This document shows positions 24,262 to 35,337 of a stretch of 64,000 nucleotides of DNA, piece by piece. The DNA is from Epiperipatus broadwayi (taxonomy: Eukaryota > Onychophora > Udeonychophora > Euonychophora > Peripatidae): assembly GCA_028023455.1 (NCBI GenBank), contig JAQFVV010006221.1:11090825-11154824 (forward strand). The letters are read 5' to 3'. Both the position numbers and the translations under genes were made by a program. A model generated the notes under the pieces. It made no database searches, was not told the DNA's origin, and was given only the letters and a program-made list of their open reading frames with translations. Within the stretch, counting starts at the first letter, position 1. Every line of letters begins with the position of its first letter.

Positions 24262-24950
24262 ACTCTAACTCTGCCAGTTCTTATGCTAAAATATTCGTTA
24301 GACAGGTATTGAATAGGTTTTTAAAAGTTCTGTAAGATGGTGCCCTCTTCCAAATTATTTTACAAGTAAAAAATAAAAAAAAATGCATTTAAACCTAAAC
24401 AAAGAAAGAACATTACTTGTGATTGTTTCTTAGCATGCTCTCAGCCAAAAAAGACATTCTGATTGGCTGGAAAGAACAAAGAAACCGCCTGATCAAAGAA
24501 AATAAAGAAAAACGCTGAGATTTTCATTTCGAATATGATTTAAATTATTATAAAAGAATATTTTGAGAAATTAAAATTATTTTCAGAGAGAATACTAAAA
24601 AAACAAAATTATTTTCAAAAAATATTGAAGATTTTAGTAAAAATATTTAAGATTTAGTAAAAAGAAATATTTACTTTTCTATAACGTAAAAGTCGACCTT
24701 TTTGTTTATATTATAGCTTTTATGTTGCCGAAATTGAATATTTTAGAATAAATAAATAACAATTTATTTTTGAAAGAACTTTCGTTCTCTTCATAACCTG
24801 AAAAATTAGTAATATACTTTTTATAAACGTATCTGAGTTGAATTTAATATTATAGGCGAATATGTTTTAACAATAGGCTTTGTCTTCAGTTTGTGAGTTG
24901 GCCAATTAAAAGATTTGATTTTTACCTCATACAACCAATAATATAATTAG
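24262..24950. other. Non-coding stretch inside the Gypsy pol region
   Basis: About 690 bp without open frame separates RNase H from integrase, where related elements have only a short spacer. Base composition is richer in A and T than the flanking coding parts, and a small inverted repeat (TCAGCCAA / TTGGCTGG) lies at about 24440-24475. An insertion is likely, but no terminal repeats or target duplication could be fixed. Confidence 0.5.
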
Positions 24951-24954
24951 CAGT

Positions 24955-26629
24955 TTAAGGGTTATATTTAATGGGCATTCTTGATAGTGCGTCTGCGTGT
25001 TTAATGATCTTTCCTTTTTTGAAATTTAGATCAAAATTATAGCCTGATAACAGATTAACCCAATGTAACATTCTAGGGCTTAGATGATCAGCGGCAGTTT
25101 TATTTTTTGCTAATAATCCCAACAGCAGTTTATGATTGGTAAAGATTTTAAACTGTCGACCATACAAATATTGGTGAAACTTTTTTATTGCAAATATGAT
25201 AGCCAGCGCCTCTTTATCTAGTTGACTATAATTTTGCTCAGCTTTTGTTAACATTCTGGAAGCATAGACAATTGGTCGCTCACCATCAGCTACTGTATGG
25301 CTTAAGACTGCTCCTACTCCAACTTTGGAAGCATCTGTTGTCAATATCAATTCGAGGCTGCTGTCATAGTGTACTAATAAGCTGTTTGACATTAATAATT
25401 CTTTAGTGTCACAAAAAGCTTTTATTTGGGCTTGATCCCAAATCCATTTTTGGCTCTTTTTTAATAAATTGTATAGCAGTTTTGCTATGTGAGCTTTCCC
25501 CTTAAGAAAAACTTCAAAATAATTAAGAAGTCCTAAGAAAGCTTGAAGTTCTTTAACATTTTTGGGTCTTCATGCTTCCTTTACAGCTGCAATTTTTTGA
25601 GGGTCGGGTCTCTTTTCCTTTTTTGAGATTATGTGTCCCAGGAATTTTAATTCAGTTGCCATCCAGATACATTTGTCTGAGTTTATTTTAGCTCCGAAAC
25701 TACATAACTTGTCGCAAACTTTTAAAACTCGTTCGCGTAATTCCTCTTCTGAATTGGCCATGACCAAAATGTCATCAAAATACGGTGTTACACCATCCAT
25801 TTGCTGGAACAGCATGTCCATTTTGGCCTGGAAAATATTTGGTGCAATCGTAATTCCATAAGGCAATCTATTATATTTAAACAATCCCTTATGTGTAGTA
25901 ATAGTTAGCAATTCTGAGGTGCGTTCAGAAACTGGTACCTGGTGAAATGTGGCCTTTAAATCAATTTTAGCATAGTGACTTGCCTTTTGCATATTTGCCA
26001 GTATTTCCCTGACATTTGGTACAGGATACTGACTTTTAGTGAGTTTTTTATTTATTGTGGTCCTATAATCTCTGCAAATGTGGATCTGCCCATTTGGCTT
26101 AGATATAACCACGATTGGAGTGGCCCATTCCGTTTTCTCGACTGGCATTAATACACCTTTACTAACCAGATTTATCAACTCTTGTTCCACCTTAGTTTGC
26201 AGTGCAAAAGGTAACTTTTCTGGGTCTGCAGATAACGGGGGTCGCACCACCTTGTAGCTCTATGTTTATAGGCGTCGTAATAATTTCCCCCTCATCACTT
26301 TTAAATAACTCACTATATTTATTTCTCATTTCTTGCTCAATAGCAACTTTATTTATCACACATATCTCTATTCCCAAAGCATCGAACCATTCCCTACCTA
26401 TAATAGGATTTAGACTGCCTTGTACTATATATAACGGTAGTGTTCGAACCTTACTATTTAATTCAATCTGAGCCATCACCTTCCCTAATATTTTCATACT
26501 ATTTCCACTAGCATCTTTTGCTCTTAAACTTGTCTTCATTAATAAAGGAGGGTTTTTTCGATTCTGCACTACTTTCTCCCAGACTTCAAGTGTCATCATT
26601 GACATGCCTGCTCCACTGTCAATTTCCAT
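24955..26629 (-). pseudogene. Gypsy protease, reverse transcriptase and RNase H
   Basis: The protease active site reads MEIDSGAGMS near 26625. Reverse transcriptase follows after a frameshift around 26190-26250, with VISKPNGQIHICRDYR, YPVPNVREILANM and the catalytic YFDDILV (about 25780). RNase H has TTDASKVGVGAVLSH, LDKEALAIIFAIKKFHQYL and FTNHKLL, where the usual Asp of TDHKPL is Asn, and ends HADALSRMP. Breaks lie at 25570 and in the stretch before 25392. Together these parts would process the polyprotein and copy RNA into DNA. Confidence 0.93.
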
Positions 26630-26763
26630 TTTTACTGGTATCTTTAATAAATTAACTGACAGTATAAACTGATTTTCATATCCAATCTGTGTATTGTAAA
26701 TATCACACTTTTTTTTATTTTTGACTTTATAAGTTGGTGAGCTGCCACGATTTTTTTTCTCCT

Positions 26764-27498
26764 TTATTTCGACATTACTTTCTGCAAATGTCCAACTTTA
26801 CCACAGGTCCTACAATTCTCCTTATTATATTTACACTTACGAGCCATGTGGCCTTTTTTTCCACAGCAATCACACACTATCTCATACGTTTTGCTCTTAA
26901 TAGGTTGGGATTTATTTTCAGTTTTTCGAATATACGCATTACTGTCATTTTTGTGGGTAAAATTTTTAAATTCTTTCGATTGGTCGAGTACTATTTTGTG
27001 GGCTACTCCCATTTTGGTTGCTTTGTCATATGTCAACTCTCTTAAGGCCAGTAACTGCTGCCTAATTCTATCATCTGATATGCCCCAAAGTAATTGCTCA
27101 AGCAGATTATCCTCTAAGGCATCGCCACAACTGCAACTTTTAGCAAGTTCTCTTAGAGCTTGATCATAATCTCATATACCCTCTCCCTTGTTTTGCCTTC
27201 GGTTTCTGAAGGGTAGTCTTGCGACATGCTTCGAAGGCTGGGGACTGAAAAAATTATTTAATTTCCCTGTAACTACATTGTATGGCAAATTCTCTGGCTC
27301 TTCATGATCGCAGAGTCTATTTGCTATTTCGATTACTTGTTGCCCGGCATATCACAATAATGTGGCAACTTTAATGGGGTCACTTGTCATGCCATTAATC
27401 AAAAACAGTTTCTTGATTCTCTTAAGGTAAATTGGCCAATCAAAAGGATTATTAATGTTGAACTCATTAATTGTTACCTGAGGCACTGATGTCATCAT
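26764..27498 (-). pseudogene. Gypsy gag with zinc knuckles
   Basis: The likely ATG at 27498 opens MMTSVPQVTINEFNIN. Stops interrupt the frame near 27350 and 27175. The end codes CDCCGKKGHMARKC, a perfect CCHC knuckle, and CRTCGKVGHLQKV, a second knuckle whose last Cys is lost at what looks like a small frame change. Gag packages the element RNA. Confidence 0.85.
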
Positions 27499-27807
27499 TT
27501 TCTATTTTGCTTTTTTTTTTTTTTTTAAATTTCACTACGAGATAACTATTAAACACGATTACTGGGACAAATTTCTATTAATACACTTACTAAAACAAAT
27601 TAATGTTAATACGCTTACTAAAACAAATTAATACGCTTACTAAAACAATTTTTCCGACTACTAATTCGATTTTCACCCGGACTTTGATTCTCAATTCCTT
27701 GTAGCTTTCTCTACGTTATACAATTCAATTCGAATCCATTACTGTTTCTAAATTGAACCAGATTTTCATACTGGATCATATCCTGTCGATTAACTCTGCC
27801 AATTTTC

Positions 27808-28393
27808 TGCTGTGTTCAGCCACTCACTTGGCTTAACTACCAGGTAAATAGACAGCAGAAACCAAGTGATTAGACAAATAGTTTAATAAATTCAGTCGGT
27901 TAAATAATATTACATATATAGTTATTAGACAATTAAGTTTAACTTACGAATGCTGGCCATGTAGGCATACAAAAAAACATAATATAGACTGGTGTGGCCT
28001 GCAAAGTTCCTAGGTCCACTTTTTAACCTTCAGTGGTGGAATTCATTGGGTTTGTTCCATTGCTAAGTTAAAACTTTTGACCTTCATGTGCATTCAATGA
28101 GTTCCCCGCTACAAGTGCTGCTTAGTTATTTTTTGTTCTTTCTTTTTTCTTGTTAAGGAATGTTTTAGAAACCAATTAATTCTCCTATTGTCTACTTTTA
28201 GTAATCAGCACTTTTAATCTAGCTGCTTAATTAGTTTTTAATCTGAAACGCTTATCTTTAATAGCGTACCAAATTTAATTACAAAATTCCTGTCTATTTC
28301 ATCTAATAAAACTTATTTTAATAAAACGATAATTATTATATACGTATAACTTATTTTAACGAAACTTATTAATTATTATACACGTATATAGCA
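27808..28393 (-). repeat. 5' LTR of the Gypsy element (uninterrupted)
   Basis: The LTR is 586 bp, TG...CA, without the SINE seen in the other LTR. On the minus strand the internal sequence soon reads TTGGCAGAGTTAATC, which could include the primer-binding site. The tRNA primer was not identified. Confidence 0.9.
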
Positions 28394-29888
28394 GTTTTGA
28401 AATGATTTTATACACTTTTAATATTCATTGTAGAATTTATGAAAATATTGCAGGATAGTCTCAGTAATAACCTTTAAAAATGCAAGCAGATTTTAGATAC
28501 CCATCGGATTTCTAAAGTAAGTAGATACAGAAAAATCAACAGGCAATATCTGATGATACATTACTGATTTTGAATCATTTGCACATATGCATAAAAAGCC
28601 ATACATGAAAAAAAAACATGAATTAAGAAAATTACATGTTATTTGGGGGAAAAATTGCAGAAAACATCTTTTTATGATTTTGGAAAAAAATTATATATAT
28701 TCATAAATTAAAAAAAGGGGGTTAAAAAGAATGTGTGTAATTAAAACATCAAATACTTTTATTATATTACTTTTATATACTTGAATAAGAAAGACTCATC
28801 AGTTAAACATTTGTTTCATATACAGAATAGAAACATTGCAGACACCTTTAAAAATAGGGTTTATGAAAAGGCAATATTACTTACTAGACAATCTGCTTTT
28901 TATTCATTTATGTGGCAATTCCTGACTAAAATAATATAGAACATATATATGTGTGTGTGTATAATTGTTCAACAAGAAATTTTTCACTCTGAAGAAATTA
29001 TGCCAACAACATAAAATTTTAGAAGATTATAATATCATTTCATTTTTAAAGCAACACTTTAGCTACATAGACATAGAGATGTAACAGTCATGTCCTACAT
29101 GACTAATAGACTGCCAAATAGTGTTATAAAGGTGATATAATATTGTGTAATATCAATTTTTAATCATAAGTCTATAGTATTTCAGATGTTTAAAAATTGT
29201 ATATTTAAAATCTGAGCTGGCTCAAAATAAATATCTGTATATTTTACAAATACTGTTTTAGGAAAAAGTAATAGTATGGGACCAAGTACTATATTGATAG
29301 TAAAATTCTCAATGAGATACTGCAAAAAAAAAAATAATATCTGAATACCACAGGTGGCTCATTACTTTTTCAGTAATGTACACAAAAGATCTGCCATAGT
29401 AATTGATAGAATAATCATATCATCATCAGATATATATTCATTAAAATTGGGTCTTATTGGCCTTATCATGATAACATTCTTGTTGTCACATAGCATGCTG
29501 TTATCTGAATTAATCAATATTTTGCAATCAATGTAAGCCATAAAAATGTAGAAAGACTCATTTTTCTCTATGTATTAGGCACAGATGTCCATTATCATTG
29601 TTATCAATGTTCTTTGTACTATATAACATTTGTATCAATCATTTCTTGGTGATAAATAAGTGATCTATATAAGGTGAAGCCTGACTCCAACAATCCATCT
29701 TTGGAAACTGCTAGAATCTTTCTGAAGTCAATGTTCCTAACTTTTATTGCATCATAATGAATATGTATCACACTACAATAATGTGGGTGTGGGGGAGGGG
29801 TATAAAATAAATTTCTAAGTTATTCTTATTTGTGGTTAATAATAGCTAAGAGTTTGGCATCACTGATGAAATTAGTCCTGTAAACCCT
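28394..29888. other. A+T-rich sequence, no gene seen
   Basis: Only small chance frames and a short TG run (about 28945) are visible. A G-rich run (GTGGGGGAGGGG) lies near 29788. No repeat shared with the rest of the window was found. Confidence 0.4.
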
Positions 29889-29899
29889 GCATTGTTACA
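29889..29899 (+). repeat. Direct repeat flanking the whole satellite array (left)
   Basis: GCATTGTTACA stands directly before the first unit and again directly after the last inverted partial unit at 36811-36821. The 6.9 kb between them is only satellite. This is what a target-site duplication would look like if the complete array had inserted as one piece. Confidence 0.8.
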
Positions 29900-32800
29900 A
29901 CTCAAATAAAAACAACACTCTCCATATAGTAGTGCCATCTTGTGCTAACAAGAGCAATCAATGGATGCCAGAAGGCTTGTGCATAAAATCCCTATCTAGT
30001 GCCTACTCATCCAATATCCCCAGACTAGTTTCTGGCTTGTGGCCTTCATCAGTGAGGAGCCTTGGATCTGAGAGCACTGCACCTAGATCTTAGGATCTAA
30101 TGCAACCCTCCAGCACCCACCTTTTAACTCTATTTAACTACAAAACTATGAGAATGAAATTGAAAACACTATTAATATTTTCAATCCAAGCTCAATAGCT
30201 TATATAGTCATATGGGTCTGAACTCAATTCAGTACCCATACATTTGGTGTCTTTGGCTCTTTAACAACCATAGCCACCACTATCCTATTAGGCAGGATTG
30301 GTGTTAAACCACTAAACATCACATGATCACTATCTCATACTAGCACAATAATTGTTATTAAACAATTCAAAACAAAACAACACTCTCCATATAGTAGTGC
30401 CATCTTGTGCTAACAAGAGCAATCAATGGATGCCAGAAGGCTTGTGCATAAAATCCCTATCTAGTGCCTACTCATCCAATATCCCCAGACTAGTTTCTGG
30501 CTTGTGGCCTTCATCAGTGAGGAGCCTTGGATCTGAGAGCACTGCACCTAGATCTTAGGATCTAATGCAACCCTCCAGCACCCACCTTTTAACTCTATTT
30601 AACTACAAAACTATGAGAATGAAATTGAAAACACTATTAATATTTTCAATCCAAGCTCAATAGCTTATATAGTCATATGGGTCTGAACTCAATTCAGTAC
30701 CCATACATTTTGGTGTCTTTGGCTCTTTAACAACCATAGCCACCACTATCCTATTAGGCAGGATTGGTGTTAAATCACTAAACATCACATGATCACTATC
30801 TCATACTAGCACAATAATTGTTATTAAACAATTCAAATAAAAACAACACTCTCCATATAGTAGTGCCATCTTGTGCTAACAAGAGCATTCAATGGATGCC
30901 AGAAGGCTTGTGCATAAAATCCCTATCTAGTGCCTACTCATCCAATATCCCCAGACTAGTTTCTGGCTTGTGGCCTTCATCAGTGAGGAGCCTTGGATCT
31001 GAGAGCACTGCACCTAGATCTTAGGATCTAATGCAACCCTCCAGCACCCACCTTTTAACTCTATTTAACTACAAAACTATGAGAATGAAATTGAAAACAC
31101 TATTAATATTTTCAATCCAAGCTCAATAGCTTATATAGTCATATGGGTCTGAACTCAATTCAGTACCCATACATTTTGGTGTCTTTGGCTCTTTAACAAC
31201 CATAGCCACCACTATCCTATTAGGCAGGATTGGTGTTAAACCACTAAACATCACATGATCACTATCTCATACTAGCACAATAATTGTTATTAAACAATCC
31301 AAAACAAAGCAAAACTCTCCATATAGTAGTGCCATCTTGTGCTAACAAGAGCAATCAATGGATGCCAGAAGGCTTGTGCATAAAATCCCTATCTAGTGCC
31401 TACTCATCCAATATCCCCAGACTAGTTTCTGGCTTGTGGCCTTCATCAGTGAGGAGCCTTGGATCTGAGAGCACTGCACCTAGATCTTAGGATCTAATGC
31501 AACCCTCCAGCACCCACCTTTTAACTCTATTTAACTACAAAACTATGAGAATGAAATTGAAAACACTATTAATATTTTCAATCCAAGCTCAATAGCTTAT
31601 ATAGTCATATGGGTCTGAACTCAATTCAGTACCCATACATTTTGGTGTCTTTGGCTCTTTAACAACCATAGCCACCACTATCCTATTAGGCAGGATTGGT
31701 GTTAAACCACTAAACATCACATGATCACTATCTCATACTAGCACAATAATTGTTATTAAACAATTCAAAAAAAAACAACACTCTCCATATAGTAGTGCCA
31801 TCTTGTGCTAACAAGAGCAATCAATGGATGCCAGAAGGCTTGTGCATAAAATCCCTATCTAGTGCCTACTCATCCAATATCCCCAGACTAGTTTCTGGCT
31901 TGTGGCCTTCATCAGTGAGGAGCCTTGGATCTGAGAGCACTGCACCTAGATCTTAGGATCTAATGCAACCCTCCAGCACCCACCTTTTAACTCTATTTAA
32001 CTACAAAACTATGAGAATGAAATTGAAAACACTATTAATATTTTCAATCCAAGCTCAATAGCTTATATAGTCATATGGGTCTGAACTCAATTCAGTACCC
32101 ATACATTTTGGTGTCTTTGGCTCTTTAACAACCATAGCCACCACTATCCTATTAGGCAGGATTGGTGTTAAACCACTAAACATCACATGATCACTATCTC
32201 ATACTAGCACAATAATTGTTATTAAACAATTCAAATAAAAACAACACTCTCCATATAGTTGTGCCATCTTGTGCTAACAAGAGCAATCAATGGATGCCAG
32301 AAGGCTTGTGCATAAAATCCCTATCTAGTGCCTACTCATCCAATATCCCCAGACTAGTTTCTGGCTTGTGGCCTTCATCAGTGAGGAGCCTTGGATCTGA
32401 GAGCACTGCACCTAGATCTTAGGATCTAATGCAACCCTCCAGCACCCACCTTTTAACTCTATTTAACTACAAAACTATGAGAATGAAATTGAAAACACTA
32501 TTAATATTTTCAATCCAAGCTCAATAGCTTATATAGTCATATGGGTCTGAACTCAATTCAGTACCCATACATTTTGGTGTCTTTGGCTCTTTAACAACCA
32601 TAGCCACCACTATCCTATTAGGCAGGATTGGTGTTAAATCACTAAACATCACATGATCACTATCTCATACTAGCACAATAATTGTTATTAAACAATTCAA
32701 ATAAAAACAACACTCTCCATATAGTAGTGCCATCTTGTGCTAACAAGAGCATTCAATGGATGCCAGAAGGCTTGTGCATAAAATCCCTATCTAGTGCCTA

Positions 32801-35337
32801 CTCATCCAATATCCCCAGACTAGTTTCTGGCTTGTGGCCTTCATCAGTGAGAAGCCTTGGATCTGAGAGCACTGCACCTAGATCTTAGGATCTAATGCAA
32901 CCCTCCAGCACCCACCTTTTAACTCTATTTAACTACAAAACTATGAGAATGAAATTGAAAACACTATTAATATTTTCAATCCAAGCTCAATAGCTTATAT
33001 AGTCATATGGGTCTGAACTCAATTCAGTACCCATACATTTTGGTGTCTTTGGCTCTTTAACAACCATAGCCACCACTATCCTATTAGGCAGGATTGGTGT
33101 TAAACCACTAAACATCACATGATCACTATCTCATACTAGCACAATAATTGTTATTAAACAATTCAAATAAAAACAACACTCTCCATATAGTAGTGCCATC
33201 TTGTGCTAACAAGAGCAATCAATGGATGCCAGAAGGCTGGTGCATAAAATCCCTATCTAGTGCCTACTCATCCAATATCCCCAGACTAGTTTCTGGCTTG
33301 TGGCCTTCATCAGTGAGGAGCCTTGGATCTGAGAGCACTGCACCTAGATCTTAGGATCTAATGCAACCCTCCAGCACCCACCTTTTAACTCTATTTAACT
33401 ACAAAACTATGAGAATGAAATTGAAAATACTATTAATATTTTCAATCCAAGCTCAATAGCTTATATAGTCATATGGGTCTGAACTCAATTCAGTACCCAT
33501 ACATTTTGGTGTCTTTGGCTCTTTAACAACCATAGCCACCACTATCCTATTAGGCAGGATTGGTGTTAAACCACTAAACATCACATGATCACTATCTCAT
33601 ACTAGCACAATAATTGTTATTAAACAATTCAAATAAAAACAACACTCTCCATATAGTAGTGCCATCTTGTGCTAACAAGAGCAATCAATGGATGCCAGAA
33701 GGCTTGTGCATAAAATCCCTATCTAGTGCCTACTCATCCAATATCCCCAGACTAGTTTCTGGCTTGTGGCCTTCATCAGTGAGGAGCCTTGGATCTGAGA
33801 GCACTGCACCTAGATCTTAGGATCTAATGCAACCCTCCAGCACCCACCTTTTAACTCTATTTAACTACAAAACTATGAGAATGAAATTGAAAACACTATT
33901 AATATTTTCAATCCAAGCTCAATAGCTTATATAGTCATATGGGTCTGAACTCAATTCAGTACCCATACATTTTGGTGTCTTTGGCTCTTTAACAACCATA
34001 GCCACCACTATCCTATTAGGCAGGATTGGTGTTAAACCACTAAACATCACATGATCACTATCTCATACTAGCACAATAATTGTTATTAAACAATTCAAAA
34101 CAAAACAACACTCTCCATATAGTAGTGCCATCTTGTGCTAACAAGAGCAATCAATGGATGCCAGAAGGCTTGTGCATAAAATCCCTATCTAGTGCCTACT
34201 CATCCAATATCCCCAGACTAGTTTCTGGCTTGTGGCCTTCATCAGTGAGGAGCCTTGGATCTGAGAGCACTGCACCTAGATCTTAGGATCTAATGCAACC
34301 CTCCAGCACCCACCTTTTAACTCTATTTAACTACAAAACTATGAGAATGAAATTGAAAACACTATTAATATTTTCAATCCAAGCTCAATAGCTTATATAG
34401 TCATATGGGTCTGAACTCAATTCAGTACCCATACATTTTGGTGTCTTTGGCTCTTTAACAACCATAGCCACCACTATCCTATTAGGCAGGATTGGTGTTA
34501 AACCACTAAACATCACATGATCACTATCTCATACTAGCACAATAATTGTTATTATAACAATTCAAAACAAAACAACACTCTCCATATAGTAGTGCCATCT
34601 TGTGCTAACAAGAGCAATCAATGGATGCCAGAAGGCTTGTGCATAAAATCCCTATCTAGTGCCTACACGACGCTCATCCAATATCCCCAGACTAGTTTCT
34701 GGCTTGTGGCCTTCATCAGTGAGGAGCCTTGGATCTGAGAGCACTGCACCTAGATCTTAGGATCTAATGCAACCCTCCAGCACCCACCTTTTAACTCTAT
34801 TTAACTACAAAACTATGAGAATGAAATTGAAAACACTATTAATATTTTCAATCCAAGCTCAATAGCTTATATAGTCATATGGGTCTGAACTCAATTCAGT
34901 ACCCATACATTTTGGTGTCTTTGGCTCTTTAACAACCATAGCCACCACTATCCTATTAGGCAGGATTGGTGTTAAACCACTAAACATCACATGATCACTA
35001 TCTCATACTAGCACAATAATTGTTATTAAACAATTCAAATAAAAACAACACTCTCCATATAGTAGTGCCATCTTGTGCTAACAAGAGCAATCAATGGATG
35101 CCAGAAGGCTTGTGCATAAAATCCCTATCTAGTGCCTACTCATCCAATATCCCCAGACTAGTTTCTGGCTTGTGGCCTTCATCAGTGAGGAGCCTTGGAT
35201 CTGAGAGCACTGCACCTAGATCTTAGGATCTAATGCAACCCTCCAGCACCCACCTTTTAACTCTATTTAACTACAAAACTATGAGAATGAAATTGAAAAC
35301 ACTATTAATATTTTCAATCCAAGCTCAATAGCTTATA
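29900..35337 (-). repeat. 466-bp ribozyme satellite, twelve head-to-tail units
   Basis: Units begin (at AACAACACTC) at 29911, 30376, 30842, 31308, 31774, 32240, 32706, 33172, 33638, 34104, 34571 and 35044. The period is 466 bp, apart from 465 for the first and 473 for the eleventh. They are nearly identical, and the twelfth is cut at 35337. Each unit carries a hammerhead on the minus strand at 30009-30067 and, with the same offset, at 30474, 30940, 31406, 31872, 32338, 32804, 33270, 33736, 34202, 34676 and 35142 (starts). The repeated 68-codon frame in each unit is a by-product of the period. The arrangement resembles hammerhead satellites and retrozymes of other animals. Confidence 0.96.
30009..30067 (-). 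ncRNA. Type I hammerhead ribozyme, satellite unit 1
   Basis: On the minus strand the order is: outer stem I ATCCAA (pairs with the last TTGGAT), loop GGC, inner stem I TCCTCA (pairs with TGGGGA, one G-U), core CTGATGA, A, stem II GGC/GCC with loop CACAA, A, core GAAA. Then come C, TA and GTC with cleavage after the C, then TGGGGA, loop TA and TTGGAT. All catalytic core bases are present. Stem III is the palindrome ACTAGT, too short to close on itself but able to pair between two RNA copies. Stem II is weak, with an A/A mismatch at its base. Cleavage of a tandem transcript would release 466-nt RNAs. Confidence 0.88.

Larger units (their letters stand above)
22174..28393 (-). mobile_element. 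Ty3/Gypsy-type LTR retrotransposon, decayed
   Basis: Two LTRs (22174-22851 and 27808-28393, both TG...CA) enclose gag, protease, reverse transcriptase, RNase H and integrase in Gypsy order on the minus strand. The flanking five bases are GTATT and GTTTT, a target duplication with one mismatch. The stretch next to the 3' LTR (GAAGTGGTGGAGG on the minus strand) is a good polypurine tract. The LTRs differ at roughly twenty positions by eye plus one SINE insertion, so the copy is not new. Stops and frameshifts in gag, pol and integrase make it inactive. Confidence 0.93.
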
